The notes under the pieces: model-generated | Seen by the model: the letters and a program-made list of their open reading frames with translations, nothing else | What the model was told of the DNA's origin: nothing | Databases searched by the model: none | Translations under genes and position numbers: made by a program | From: Lacisediminihabitans sp040549465 | Lineage (GTDB): Bacteria > Actinomycetota > Actinomycetes > Actinomycetales > Microbacteriaceae | Assembly (NCBI RefSeq): GCF_040549465.1 | Contig: NZ_JBEPTL010000015.1 | Coordinates: 25,880-89,879, forward strand | Direction of reading: 5' to 3' | DNA length: 64,000 bases | In this document: positions 1-8,271 of the stretch, in pieces | How the letters are laid out: each line of letters opens with the position of its first letter | Position numbering within the stretch: position 1 is the stretch's first letter

Positions 1-1366
1 CGTCGATGAGTGCCTGCACCTCCGCCTTGGCGCCGACGTCGATACCCCTGGTCGGCTCGTCGAGCAGTAGCACCTTGGGACTCATGGCCAGCCAGCGGGC
101 GATCATCACCTTCTGCTGGTTTCCGCCGGAGAGCTCCGACACGATCTGGTCGGGGCTCGATGCCTTGATGTGCAGCCGCTTCATGAAGACGTCGACCACG
201 GCATCCTGGTTGCTCCTGGAGGAGAATCCGCCGCGGGAGAGTCGCGGAAGGGCGGCGAGCACGATGTTGTCGCGCACCGAAAGGTTCGGCACGATGCCCT
301 CAACCTTGCGGTCCTCCGGCAGCATCACGATGCCGGCGCGGATGGCGGCGGGAACGGAACCGCTGCGCACCGCCTTGCCGTCGATGCTGACCGAGCCGCG
401 ATCCAGCTGCATCACGCCGGCGAGAGCTTTGAGAGTCTCCGAGCGACCGGAACCGAGCAACCCGCCGAGACCGACGACCTCCCCCGGTCGAATATGCAGG
501 CCGATGCCCTCGATCTGATGCTTGCGGCTGAGGTCTTTCGCCACCAGCACCGGCGGCGCATCGCTGGAGTGCACGGAACTGAACGCCGTCATCCCGCCGC
601 GTTTCACCTTCTCGACGGATCGTCCGAGCATCAGTGAGATGAGTTCTACGCGTGGCAGCGCGCTGAGCGCACCGGTGTGCACCACCCTGCCATCGCGCAG
701 CACCGTTACGCGTTCGGCGACCCGATAGATCTCGTCCATCCGGTGGCTGACGTAGACGATGGCGATACCCTGCTCCCTGAGCAGCGAGACCACCGAAAAC
801 AGCGTCTCTACCTCACGAGCTTCGAGCGACGAGGTCGGCTCGTCCATGATCACGACGCGAGCGTTGATGCTCACGGATCGGGCGAGTGCGACCATCTGCT
901 GGACGCCGAGGGCGAGGCTTCGAAGTGGCTTGCGCACGTCGACATTGATGCCGTAGGTGTCGAGAAGGGCACGGGCATCCGCGTACATCCGCGTGAAGTC
1001 GATGAGACCGAAACGGTTTCGTGGTTCGCGACCGAGGAAGATGTTCTGCGCCACCGACATCAGCGGGATCAGGTTCACCTCCTGGTAGATCGTGCTGACT
1101 CCCGCGCGCTGGGCGTCGAGCGGCCGGGCGAATTTTGCGGCACTTCCACCGAGCAGTAACTGGCCATCGTCCGGTTGGTAGACACCGGTGAGCACCTTGA
1201 TGAGCGTGGACTTCCCCGCGCCGTTCTCCCCCATGAGGGCGAGACTCTCGCCGGGGCGAACGGCGAAGTCGACGGAGTCGAGGGCGGTGACGCCGGCGAA
1301 TTTCTTCGTCACCCCTCGTGCTTCCAGCACCGGTGTGGCTGTATGGTCGGCGGACTCGTCGGTCAT
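1..1366 (-). CDS. Sugar ABC importer, duplicated ATP-binding subunit (RbsA/XylG-like), 3' end cut by window edge
   Basis: Cytoplasmic ATPase that energises uptake of a monosaccharide. About 455 residues are visible of a family length near 500. Two ATPase halves can be read: the first has Walker A GENGAGKST and Walker B VVIMDEPTSS, the second has the usual degenerate P-loop (GGLLGSGRSE), an intact LSGGNQQKV signature and LLLDEPTRGID. This two-half layout is diagnostic of the RbsA/MglA/XylG class. ATG at 1366 is preferred over the in-frame ATG at 1372 because an AAGGAGG site lies 7 nt upstream of it. It follows the substrate-binding protein gene by about 90 nt on the same strand, and the permease gene is expected beyond the left edge. 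The sugar cannot be deduced. Confidence 0.93.
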   Translation of the reverse strand, partial: MTDESADHTATPVLEARGVTKKFAGVTALDSVDFAVRPGESLALMGENGAGKSTLIKVLTGVYQPDDGQLLLGGSAAKFARPLDAQRAGVSTIYQEVNLIPLMSVAQNIFLGREPRNRFGLIDFTRMYADARALLDTYGINVDVRKPLRSLALGVQQMVALARSVSINARVVIMDEPTSSLEAREVETLFSVVSLLREQGIAIVYVSHRMDEIYRVAERVTVLRDGRVVHTGALSALPRVELISLMLGRSVEKVKRGGMTAFSSVHSSDAPPVLVAKDLSRKHQIEGIGLHIRPGEVVGLGGLLGSGRSETLKALAGVMQLDRGSVSIDGKAVRSGSVPAAIRAGIVMLPEDRKVEGIVPNLSVRDNIVLAALPRLSRGGFSSRSNQDAVVDVFMKRLHIKASSPDQIVSELSGGNQQKVMIARWLAMSPKVLLLDEPTRGIDVGAKAEVQALID

Positions 1367-1410
1367 GACCATGCCTCCTTGCGATCGTCATTGATACGGC
1401 TACCTCGCGT

Positions 1411-1449
1411 GGCCAGCGCACCGGCGGCGATGCCGTCGGTGCGCTGGCC
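1411..1449 (-). promoter_or_regulatory. Intercistronic hairpin between binding protein and ATPase genes
   Basis: A perfect 13-bp inverted repeat (GGCCAGCGCACCG at 1411-1423 against its complement at 1437-1449, 13-nt loop) sits just after the stop codon of the binding-protein gene and before the ATPase gene. There is no T-run. In binding-protein operons such hairpins stabilise the upstream transcript so that the binding protein is made in excess. That role is inferred here. Confidence 0.7.
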
Positions 1450-1457
1450 GAGGTGCC

Positions 1458-2531
1458 TTAGAAGGCGGAATCCACCTTGTTGGCAGCGTTGGAAGGATCG
1501 TACTCCGAGTCCTGGATCACGATGTCCTGGCCGACAGGGCTTCCGGAGAGGAAGGTCTTCAGGGTCGCGAAGGCGAGCGGACCGAACCGCGGGTTCGACT
1601 CGATGACACCGTTGTACGAACCGGCCACGATCTGCTGCACAGCGTTCTTGGTTCCGTCGATCGAGTAAATCTGGATGTCTTTGCCTGCGGTCTTACCAGC
1701 CGCGAGGATGGCCGCCTGGGCGCCGAGCCCCATCTCGTCGTTCTCCGCATAGACCGCGGTGATCTCCGGATGCGACTGCAGCAGCTGCTCGGTCACCGAC
1801 TGGCCCTTGTCACGAGCGAAGTCACCGGTCTGCTGGGCGACGATCTTGATGTCGGGCGCCTTAGCAGTGAGCTGGTCGACGAAACCCTTAGTGCGGTCGG
1901 TGGTCACACCGTTGCCGGAGGAGCCGAGGAGGATCGCGACATTGCCCTTGCCGCCGGTGCCCTTGATCAGCTGGTCGGCTGCGCGCTTGCCCTGCTCGAC
2001 GAAGTTCGACCCGAGGAACGAGACGTAGTCGGTGCAGGCGGTGGCGTTGAGCTTGCGGTCCACGGTAAGCACCGGGATGTTCTTGTCACGGGCAGCCTTG
2101 AGCGCCGGTTCAAGGCCATCGGAGTTCAGCGGGGCGACGATCAGCACGTTCGCGCCCTGGGAAATCAGGTCCTGGATGTCGGAGATCTGCTTGGAGAGCG
2201 TCGACTGCGCGTTGGTCTTGATGAACTTCTTGACACCGATCTTCGCAGCCTCGTCGGTGATCGACTGGGTCTCCGCGATGCGGAAGGGGTTGTCTTCCTT
2301 CTCCGACTGGGAGAAGCCGACCACAGCATTCTTGAGGTCGATCTTCTTGCCCTTGTAGTCGGCGAGCGAACAGGTCGGGCCGTCCGAGGGCTTGACGGTC
2401 TGCTGGGTCTTCGGTGCGGAGGAACTTCCGCCGGTCGTTCCCGTGTTGGTGCATCCGGCGAGGGCGAGTCCGAGAGCCGCGACGAACGCGACCGTGCCGG
2501 CAAGGGATTGCACCTTACGTTTCGTGATCAT
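1458..2531 (-). CDS. Periplasmic-type sugar-binding lipoprotein of the ABC importer
   Basis: Membrane-anchored substrate-binding protein of 357 residues. The N-terminus from ATG 2531 reads MITKRK followed by a hydrophobic segment and the lipobox LAGC near residue 26, so it is a lipoprotein exported by Sec and lipidated on Cys. The body matches the periplasmic-binding-protein type 1 fold of ribose/xylose binders (SQSEKEDNPFR near the mature N-terminus, repeated IVAPLNSDGLEPALKAA, ITAVYAENDEMGLGA, IYSIDGTKNAVQ). ATG 2531 is chosen over a longer frame because AAGGAAG lies about 8 nt upstream and the signal peptide begins there. It is the first transporter gene after the DeoR-type regulator and precedes the ATPase gene. 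Confidence 0.93.
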   Translation of the reverse strand: MITKRKVQSLAGTVAFVAALGLALAGCTNTGTTGGSSSAPKTQQTVKPSDGPTCSLADYKGKKIDLKNAVVGFSQSEKEDNPFRIAETQSITDEAAKIGVKKFIKTNAQSTLSKQISDIQDLISQGANVLIVAPLNSDGLEPALKAARDKNIPVLTVDRKLNATACTDYVSFLGSNFVEQGKRAADQLIKGTGGKGNVAILLGSSGNGVTTDRTKGFVDQLTAKAPDIKIVAQQTGDFARDKGQSVTEQLLQSHPEITAVYAENDEMGLGAQAAILAAGKTAGKDIQIYSIDGTKNAVQQIVAGSYNGVIESNPRFGPLAFATLKTFLSGSPVGQDIVIQDSEYDPSNAANKVDSAF

Positions 2532-2605
2532 GGTGTCCAACTTCCTTGTTAGATGTGGTTGCAGAGTGTTCCGACTTGAGTCGAATCGCTCAAAACATAG
2601 CAATA

Positions 2606-2623
2606 GGTTTCAGAAGCGAAACC
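2606..2623. promoter_or_regulatory. Candidate operator upstream of the sugar importer
   Basis: Inverted repeat GGTTTC-N6-GAAACC in the 110-nt gap between the DeoR-type regulator and the binding-protein gene. Its position about 75 nt upstream of the binding-protein start suits an operator. That the neighbouring DeoR-type protein binds it is inferred. Confidence 0.4.
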
Positions 2624-2642
2624 GTTCCCCATTGGATTGTTG

Positions 2643-3431
2643 CTAAAACGTGTCCGAAAGTCCAGAGGCAATTGTTGCAATATGCACGGTGACCCCTTTG
2701 TGCGACAGGCTCTCGATCTCGTGCGCCGGCGACCCGGCATCCGTGACCAGTTGGCTGATGGAGTCGGTCGGCAGCGTCTGGATGGCGGTGCGCAGGCCGA
2801 GCTTGGTGTGGTCGGCGAGCACCACCACCTGGTTACCGGACGCGGCCATCGCCCGGTCGGCATCCGCCACCGCCATGTTCGGCGTCGAGAGCCCGAAGTC
2901 GGCGACCAGGCCGTTGCCCGAGAGGAAAGTGGTGTCTGCGTGGATGCCGCGCAGGGTGCGATTCTTCGCATCGCCGACCAGCGCGAGGATCGATGCGCGC
3001 AGGGTTCCCCCGGTCATGATCACTTGGTTTCCGGGGGAATCGACGAAGGCCTGGGCCACCGGAAGCGAGTTGGTGATGATCGTCAGCCCTGTTCGCTGAC
3101 GCAGCTGTTTGGCGAGCGCCTCCGTTGTGGTTCCCGGCCAGATGATGAGCACCTCGCCGTCGTGAACGAGGGATGCCGCGAGCCGTCCGATGGCTTCCTT
3201 CTCGGGGATCGCCTGCACGATCTTCTCGGCATAGGGCGACTCGACCGGCGACTCTCCCGCCACCGCGCCGCCGTGTGTTCTCGTCAGCTTGCCAACGGAG
3301 TCGAGATAGTCCAGGTCCCGCCGGATGGTCACGGCAGAGGACTCGAGCACGGCGGCGAGCGAGGTGATCGAGACAGCACCATCGGCTCGAAGCGAATCGA
3401 GGATCAAATTGCGGCGTTGGGCGGCGATCAC
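2643..3431 (-). CDS. DeoR-family transcriptional regulator of the sugar importer
   Basis: A 262-residue DNA-binding repressor starting at GTG 3431. The N-terminal 55 residues form the DeoR helix-turn-helix (AAQRRNLILDSL, then SSAVTIRRDLDYL) followed by the family hallmark HGGAV near residue 54. The remaining 200 residues are the DeoRC sugar-phosphate sensor domain (TTTEALAKQL, MTGGTLRASILALVG, VVLADHTKLG). The length is normal for the family. It lies immediately upstream of, and on the same strand as, the sugar importer, so it probably represses that operon and is relieved by a phosphorylated sugar. A direct repeat TGTGATC-AGT-TGTGATC (3461-3477) lies about 30 nt upstream of its start and could serve autoregulation. 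Confidence 0.9.
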   Translation of the reverse strand: MIAAQRRNLILDSLRADGAVSITSLAAVLESSAVTIRRDLDYLDSVGKLTRTHGGAVAGESPVESPYAEKIVQAIPEKEAIGRLAASLVHDGEVLIIWPGTTTEALAKQLRQRTGLTIITNSLPVAQAFVDSPGNQVIMTGGTLRASILALVGDAKNRTLRGIHADTTFLSGNGLVADFGLSTPNMAVADADRAMAASGNQVVVLADHTKLGLRTAIQTLPTDSISQLVTDAGSPAHEIESLSHKGVTVHIATIASGLSDTF

Positions 3432-3498
3432 CAGCCCATGCTAGACACAGGACGTGCTTTTGTGATCAGTTGTGATCTTTTTCGTGCGTTGTGCGGTT

Positions 3499-4164
3499 CT
3501 AGCGTTCACCCATAGCGAGGGGGTCGGAGTCGCCGAGCGACGGGGTGGCGAACCGCACGGTCAGCGAGGTTCGTTCGTCACTGTCGGCGAGTGCGCCATC
3601 CGGATCGAGGCTCGCGGTCTCGAGTGCACGGTAAACGGTCGCCCGCGAGGTTCCGAGCTCCTGCGAGATCTCACGCACCGTCGCACCCTGCTCCTTGAGC
3701 ATGAGCACCCGCTCGACGTTCGTCGGCGACAGCGCGCGCGGGCGTCCGGCCACCCTGCCCCGGGCCCGTGCGGCGTAGACGCCCACCATCGTCCGTTCGC
3801 GGATGAGGCAGCGCTCGAGTTCATTGAAAGCCGAGATGATTGTGAGCAGCGCGTTGCCCTCGTCGCCCGAGGTGTCCATCTCCTCGGCGATGGACGTCAC
3901 GCCGACGCCCCTCCGACCGAGGAGTTCGAGCAGCGAGAGCACATTCGGCGAGGTACTTCCGAGACGGTCGAGCCGCCAGACGACCAGGGTGTCACCATCG
4001 CCGATGTGGTCGAGCGCCGCTGTCAGCTCTGTGCGTATCGGGGTGGCGACGTGCGCGCTGATGTCTTCGAAGATCGTGTCGACGCCACGCTTCGTGAGCA
4101 GGTCGCGCTGGAATTCGGCGTTGTGCTCGAGGGGCCCGACCCACAGGTAACCGACTCTGGTCAC
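3499..4164 (-). CDS. Serine recombinase (invertase-like) fold with lost catalytic residues; probable DNA-binding protein
   Basis: About 221 residues from GTG 4164 (a GGGGTGAG site lies about 8 nt upstream; a longer in-frame start at 4227 exists). It follows the Hin/Pin resolvase pattern closely: FEDISA, DTLVVWRLDRLG, ERCLIRERTMVG, then GRPRALSP and a Hin-type helix-turn-helix (VREISQELGTSRATVYRAL). The active-site segment YVRVS is replaced by YLWVG, so the catalytic serine is Gly and the adjacent Arg is Trp, and the second Arg of DRLGRS is Ser (DRLGST). It can hardly cut DNA by the family mechanism, so a regulatory or structural DNA-binding role is inferred. No transposon ends or invertible segment are visible next to it. 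Confidence 0.8.
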   Translation of the reverse strand: MTRVGYLWVGPLEHNAEFQRDLLTKRGVDTIFEDISAHVATPIRTELTAALDHIGDGDTLVVWRLDRLGSTSPNVLSLLELLGRRGVGVTSIAEEMDTSGDEGNALLTIISAFNELERCLIRERTMVGVYAARARGRVAGRPRALSPTNVERVLMLKEQGATVREISQELGTSRATVYRALETASLDPDGALADSDERTSLTVRFATPSLGDSDPLAMGER

Positions 4165-4312
4165 TACTCGTCTCACCCCGGCCCACGACTGACAGCCCGG
4201 CAACGGCAACGAGCTTGATTGTGGCAAATCGTATCACCGCCGCCCGCGAGCACCCGGGCAACGGATCAGACGACGTGAATGAGTTGTCGGTCGATCTCGC
4301 TAACCTGAGCCC

Positions 4313-4882
4313 ATGAGCGATGATCCCGGTCGGCGGTGTCCGTGGGCGGAGAGTTCGCCCGCCATGCAGCAGTATCACGACACGGAGTGGGGTGTCCCCT
4401 CCCACGATGACCGCTATCTCTTCGAGATGCTGGTGCTCGAGGGAGCGCAGGCTGGCCTGTCATGGTCGACGGTGCTGAACCGACGTCAGGGCTATCGCGC
4501 GGCCTTCGCCGGCTTCGATCCGGTGAAGGTCGCGCAATTCACCGATGCGACGCTCGAGAAGCTGCGCGACGATGAGGGAATCATCCGCAACCGTCTCAAG
4601 ATCTATGGCACTCGCACGAACGCGCAGGCCTTCCTCCGCGTGCAGCAGGAGTGTGGAACATTCGCCGATTATCTGTGGGGGTGGGTGGATGACGCAACCA
4701 TTGTGCACCGTCCGAAATCCCTCGGCGAGCTCCCGCCGACCACCGAACTCTCCGACCGCCTGAGCAAGGACCTCAAACGCCGAGGATTCGCCTTCGTCGG
4801 CTCCACGATCGTCTACGCCATGCTCGAGGCGACGGGCCTGATCGACGACCACGTCGTCGATTGCCCGCAGAAACGACAGTAG
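4313..4882 (+). CDS. tag: DNA-3-methyladenine glycosylase I
   Basis: Base-excision repair enzyme that removes 3-methyladenine from alkylated DNA. The 189 residues cover the whole Tag family: zinc-binding start RRCPWAE, YHDTEWGVPSHDDRYLFEML, the EGAQAGLSWSTVLNRR segment, and the C-terminal FVGSTIVYAMLEATGLIDDH region with the second zinc-ligand set. It is convergent with the ABC permease gene, and the two stop codons abut at 4882/4883 with no space for a separate terminator. Confidence 0.95.
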   Translation: MSDDPGRRCPWAESSPAMQQYHDTEWGVPSHDDRYLFEMLVLEGAQAGLSWSTVLNRRQGYRAAFAGFDPVKVAQFTDATLEKLRDDEGIIRNRLKIYGTRTNAQAFLRVQQECGTFADYLWGWVDDATIVHRPKSLGELPPTTELSDRLSKDLKRRGFAFVGSTIVYAMLEATGLIDDHVVDCPQKRQ

Positions 4883-6454
4883 CTAACGCTGGCGCTGCAA
4901 CCGTACGAGCATCTCCGACGAGCCAAGGTCGAGTCGCCTGCCACCGAGACGGATGCCGACGACCATCAGCACTGAGCCGAGAACGACGCCGACGACCAGG
5001 CCGATCCATCCGATCAGCGCCTGCTGCGTTGCCGCCGTGACGATGAGCAGCACGACCTCTGGAATGACGAGCACCGCGAGGATGCCCCAGGTCGCGAAGG
5101 TGGTCAGCGTGGTCGTGAACCCGGCCCCCGGCGGTGACTTGAATGGATTGTCTCCGGGTGCCGGCACCGGAACCGCGACGATCGCCGAGGAGAAGCTCGA
5201 AATACCGAACCCGGTGAGCAGCGTTCCCAGGGAGAGTCCGAGAAGCGCCGGGAGAAGTCGCCACAGGTCAGCAGCCCACACCGACGCGATGGAGAAAATG
5301 ACGACGATCGGCAGCGAGAAGGTCGCAAGGGCGACGACGCGGCCGATCCTGTCATCCGCACCACGGATGCCAGAGGCCACGTGAGTCGCGAAGGCAGTTC
5401 CGTCGTAGGAGAGGTCGGTGAAGATCGACAGCGACAGGAACAGCGCCACAATCGGAGCCATCGCGACCAGCACGCCGAGGGACTGTTCGTTGTGACTGTA
5501 GAAGTACATCAGGACGGGCACGACGGGCACGATGAGCAGTTGGCGCGCATAACGCGGGTCGCGCACCCAGTAGGTCAGGGACCGCGCGGCGACGGCGCCC
5601 CACGGCCTATCCGGAACGAGGCCGAGCAACCCGAGTTTACCTCGCGCTCTCTGCTTGGAGGCGGTGTGGGCCGGCTTGACCAGTGCGATGGCGAGGCTTC
5701 GGCGCCACAGCAGCGCGACCGCCAGCAGCACGACGATCCCGATGAGGAACTTGATCGCCGCAGGCCCGTAGGAGCCACGTGCGATCTCCGACGGCACTGC
5801 CCAGATTGCGCCGAGTGGTGTCCAGGACAGCGCGCCGGCGAATCCGGGCAGAGCATCGGCGACGTTTCTGATACCTGAGGTGACGGAGATGATGATCGGT
5901 CCGAGCAACACCAGCGGAATGAAGAGGATGATGCTGCCGATCTCCCGGAATCGTCGACCAGACGAGAAGCTGGAGCTCAGCGTGGTGACCATCCGCGCAC
6001 CGATCACGCAGGTGAGTGTGCCGATCACGCCGCAGAGCATGGCCACGAGAGCGATGACGGGATGCCGCCACCAGGTTCCCGCCGTGGCGAGGGCCGCCAG
6101 CAGGGTCACGATGCCCGGCACGCCGAGCACGCCCGACACTGCGAGCCCGAGCAGCAGCTGGTTGAAGGGGATCGGGAAGGTCACCAGGCGGGCCGGATCG
6201 AGCGTCTGGTCCACACCGGAAGCGATGAGCGGGATGATGATCCAGCCGAGCACCGCGGCCGATCCGGCGAGGATCACGATGGTACGGGAGAGCTCGATGG
6301 GCGCACCGCTCAGCGTGAACAGTCCGATGACCGCGAACAGCAGCAGGCCGAGGCCATAGAGTCCGCCGATGATCACCGCGACGAGTTGCCATGGGCTCCT
6401 CAACAGCGAGTTCTTGAGAACGAGCAGGCGAAGCCTTAGGAGATGCGCAACCAT
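4883..6454 (-). CDS. ABC transporter permease (polytopic membrane protein)
   Basis: A 523-residue integral membrane protein with roughly a dozen hydrophobic segments, beginning MVAHLLRLRLLVLKNSLLRS and including a long cytoplasmic stretch near residues 290-330 (KPAHTASKQRARGKLG). It is the only gene downstream of, and overlaps by 19 nt, the ATPase gene, so the two form a two-component exporter of the ABC-2 type found in many actinobacteria. ATG 6454 is chosen because upstream in-frame sequence is Arg-rich and is really the antisense of the ATPase gene. The substrate is unknown. Confidence 0.88.
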   Translation of the reverse strand: MVAHLLRLRLLVLKNSLLRSPWQLVAVIIGGLYGLGLLLFAVIGLFTLSGAPIELSRTIVILAGSAAVLGWIIIPLIASGVDQTLDPARLVTFPIPFNQLLLGLAVSGVLGVPGIVTLLAALATAGTWWRHPVIALVAMLCGVIGTLTCVIGARMVTTLSSSFSSGRRFREIGSIILFIPLVLLGPIIISVTSGIRNVADALPGFAGALSWTPLGAIWAVPSEIARGSYGPAAIKFLIGIVVLLAVALLWRRSLAIALVKPAHTASKQRARGKLGLLGLVPDRPWGAVAARSLTYWVRDPRYARQLLIVPVVPVLMYFYSHNEQSLGVLVAMAPIVALFLSLSIFTDLSYDGTAFATHVASGIRGADDRIGRVVALATFSLPIVVIFSIASVWAADLWRLLPALLGLSLGTLLTGFGISSFSSAIVAVPVPAPGDNPFKSPPGAGFTTTLTTFATWGILAVLVIPEVVLLIVTAATQQALIGWIGLVVGVVLGSVLMVVGIRLGGRRLDLGSSEMLVRLQRQR

Positions 6455-7236
6455 TCCGGCCCCTCCGCGTGGTGGCGTCCGCCGACCAACTCGACGAAAC
6501 GATCCTCGAGAGTCGAACCGCCGCGCACCTCGTCGATGGTGCCGGCGGCGAGCACGCGACCGGCGGCGATCACAGCGACGTGGTCGCACATCCGCTGCAC
6601 GAGGTCCATGGCGTGACTCGACACGATCACGGTGCCACCGGAGCGTACATAGCCCTGCAGGATGTCGCGGATGTTCGCCGCCGAAACCGGATCGACCGAT
6701 TCGAACGGCTCGTCGAGCGCGAGCAACCGTGGAGCATGCACCAGGGCGCAGGCCAGCGCGATCTTCTTGGTCATGCCAGCCGAGTAGTCGACGACAAGGG
6801 TTCCTGCGGCGCTGTCGAGGTCGAGGAGTCTGAGCAGGTCGGCGACGCGCTCCGAGACGGTGTCACGGCTCATGCCCGACAGCAGACCGGAGTAGGTGAC
6901 CAGCTGCTCACCGGTCAGCCTGTCGAAGAGCCGAACCCCGTCCGAGAGAACGCCCACCAGCCGCTTCGCCTCGATGAGGTTGCGCCAGACATCCACCCCG
7001 TGGATCGAGATCTCGCCGGCGTCCGGCCTGAGAAGGCCCGTGGCCATCGACAGGGTGGTGGTCTTGCCCGCGCCGTTCGGGCCGACCAGTCCGTAGAACG
7101 AGCCGGCCGGAACATCCAGGTCGATGCCGTCGACGGCGACCTTGTCACCGAATCGCTTGCGGAGGCCCCGGATGGACAGGGCGGGAACCCCGTCATCCTG
7201 CGAGCTATTCTGCTGGGTTACGTTGGGATCGGGCAC
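6436..7236 (-). CDS. ABC transporter ATP-binding protein
   Basis: A 266-residue single-domain ATPase. Walker A is GPNGAGKTTT near residue 53, and Walker B is LLALDEPFE near residue 173 with the H-loop SSHAMD further on. The signature loop reads YSAGM rather than LSGG, a variation seen in CcmA/drug-export ATPases. It precedes and overlaps the permease gene, which argues for one exporter complex. There is no sensor kinase or GntR-type regulator beside it, so the trigger is unknown. Confidence 0.92.
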   Translation of the reverse strand: MPDPNVTQQNSSQDDGVPALSIRGLRKRFGDKVAVDGIDLDVPAGSFYGLVGPNGAGKTTTLSMATGLLRPDAGEISIHGVDVWRNLIEAKRLVGVLSDGVRLFDRLTGEQLVTYSGLLSGMSRDTVSERVADLLRLLDLDSAAGTLVVDYSAGMTKKIALACALVHAPRLLALDEPFESVDPVSAANIRDILQGYVRSGGTVIVSSHAMDLVQRMCDHVAVIAAGRVLAAGTIDEVRGGSTLEDRFVELVGGRHHAEGPEWLRIS

Positions 7237-7359
7237 AGTGCACCTGCCTCTTCGTTACTCGGATTCGCCACACATTACCCGCGCGACGAAGATCGGCTCA
7301 GGTATCCAGCGTTCTCCCAGAGCTCGGAGAATGGACACGGACAGGCCGCAGCCACGCCC

Positions 7360-7423
7360 CGCGGATGCCACGGCTCGCGGATGCCACGGCTCGCGGATGC
7401 CACGCACCACGGATGCCATGGCT
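7360..7423. repeat. Four tandem 16-bp units (CGCGGATGCCACGGCT)
   Basis: Units at 7360-7375, 7376-7391, 7392-7407 and 7408-7423. The first two are identical, and the third and fourth diverge by a few bases. The array ends on the first base of the azoreductase stop codon. It contains the 'ggatgcc' word common in this genome. No function is evident; copy number may vary between strains. Confidence 0.85.
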
Positions 7424-8076
7424 CAGGCCTCCGCGAGGCGCTTAGCGATGGCGGCAGCGTCGAGGTGCGCCTGCTCGAGCTCGGCGTGACTCTGGTCGAT
7501 CCTGTCCGCCATCGTCGGGATGCTCTCGGCCAGCGTCAGGCTCGTGGCAATGACCGATGTGGTCATCCCGAGCGCCGTTCCGAGAATGAGTTCGAGCACC
7601 GGAACCGCGTGGTCCCAGCCCTCCGTCGCACTCCCTGTCTCGTAGGAACCTCCCCTGCTGGTCACAATCACGGCTGGGCGTCCGGCGAGCGGCTGGGTCT
7701 CTACGTCGAAGGGCGCGGTGACTCCTGGCACATGGATGTAGTCGACCCACGCCTTCAGCGCCGATGGCAGCGAGTAGTTGTACATCGGCGCACCGACGAG
7801 CAGCACATCGGCGGCGACGAGTTCGAGGATCAACTCCTGCTGCAGCGTCTCGGCATCCGCTGGCGGCTTGGCCCCCTCCGGACGCAGTCGTGGTGGCCAG
7901 TGCAGGGCGGCATCCGGGATGTGCGGAATCGGGTTGAGGTGCAGATCACGGTAGACGACGGTGAAATCGTTACCGTGGCTGCGCCACTCGTCGGCGAAGG
8001 TGCGGGTGATGGCGCGCGACCGCGAGCGCTCCGGGTCGGCAGACGAGTCGAGATGAAGCAGGGTGGGCATGGTCAT
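7423..8076 (-). CDS. FMN-dependent NADH-azoreductase (AzoR-like, flavodoxin fold)
   Basis: A 217-residue flavoprotein, likely a quinone/azo-dye reductase in the cytoplasm. Motifs are the N-terminal phosphate-binding LHLDSSADPERSRSR, the MYNYSLPSALKAWVDYI segment that cradles FMN, and the SRGGSYETG loop. All match AzoR in order and spacing. Starts ATG 8076 and ATG 8070 are both plausible, and the longer frame reaching 8232 would read through an intergenic inverted-repeat element and is rejected. It stands alone between the exporter and the ParA-like gene. Confidence 0.9.
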   Translation of the reverse strand: MTMPTLLHLDSSADPERSRSRAITRTFADEWRSHGNDFTVVYRDLHLNPIPHIPDAALHWPPRLRPEGAKPPADAETLQQELILELVAADVLLVGAPMYNYSLPSALKAWVDYIHVPGVTAPFDVETQPLAGRPAVIVTSRGGSYETGSATEGWDHAVPVLELILGTALGMTTSVIATSLTLAESIPTMADRIDQSHAELEQAHLDAAAIAKRLAEA

Positions 8077-8151
8077 CACGCTATACGGCGCACCCAATGG
8101 ATGACAGCTCGGGTGCAGGTGTGGATCTCGCCACCCAGCTCGCCCTCCGTC

Positions 8152-8239
8152 GTGCCAAATGAAGGCACTCTCGGGTAGCCCCTCCCGTATCTTCGGGGCA
8201 CGGATCGGTTCAGAGGCGCAGATCCCCTTCATTTGGCAC
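8152..8239. repeat. 88-bp inverted-repeat element, copy 1 (14-bp perfect arms)
   Basis: Left arm GTGCCAAATGAAGG at 8152-8165 and its exact complement at 8226-8239 enclose about 60 bp. A second copy with the same arms and nearly the same spacing is at 57394-57480. The interiors differ but share short patches near the arms (GGCAC after the left arm, AGATC before the right arm). It could be a non-autonomous mobile element, a protein-binding site or an RNA hairpin. Confidence 0.8.
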
Positions 8240-8271
8240 AGCCGTTACCGGGATCTCTTAGTATGTGGGGC

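Noticed and set aside
7360..7423. Short direct repeats taken as a CRISPR array
   Set aside because: The units are 16 bp with no spacers between them and no cas genes lie in the window.
6469..8178. A 569-codon plus-strand open frame
   Set aside because: It is antisense to the ABC ATPase and azoreductase genes, has Arg/His/Gly-rich composition, and lacks any domain. The minus-strand genes have full family motifs.
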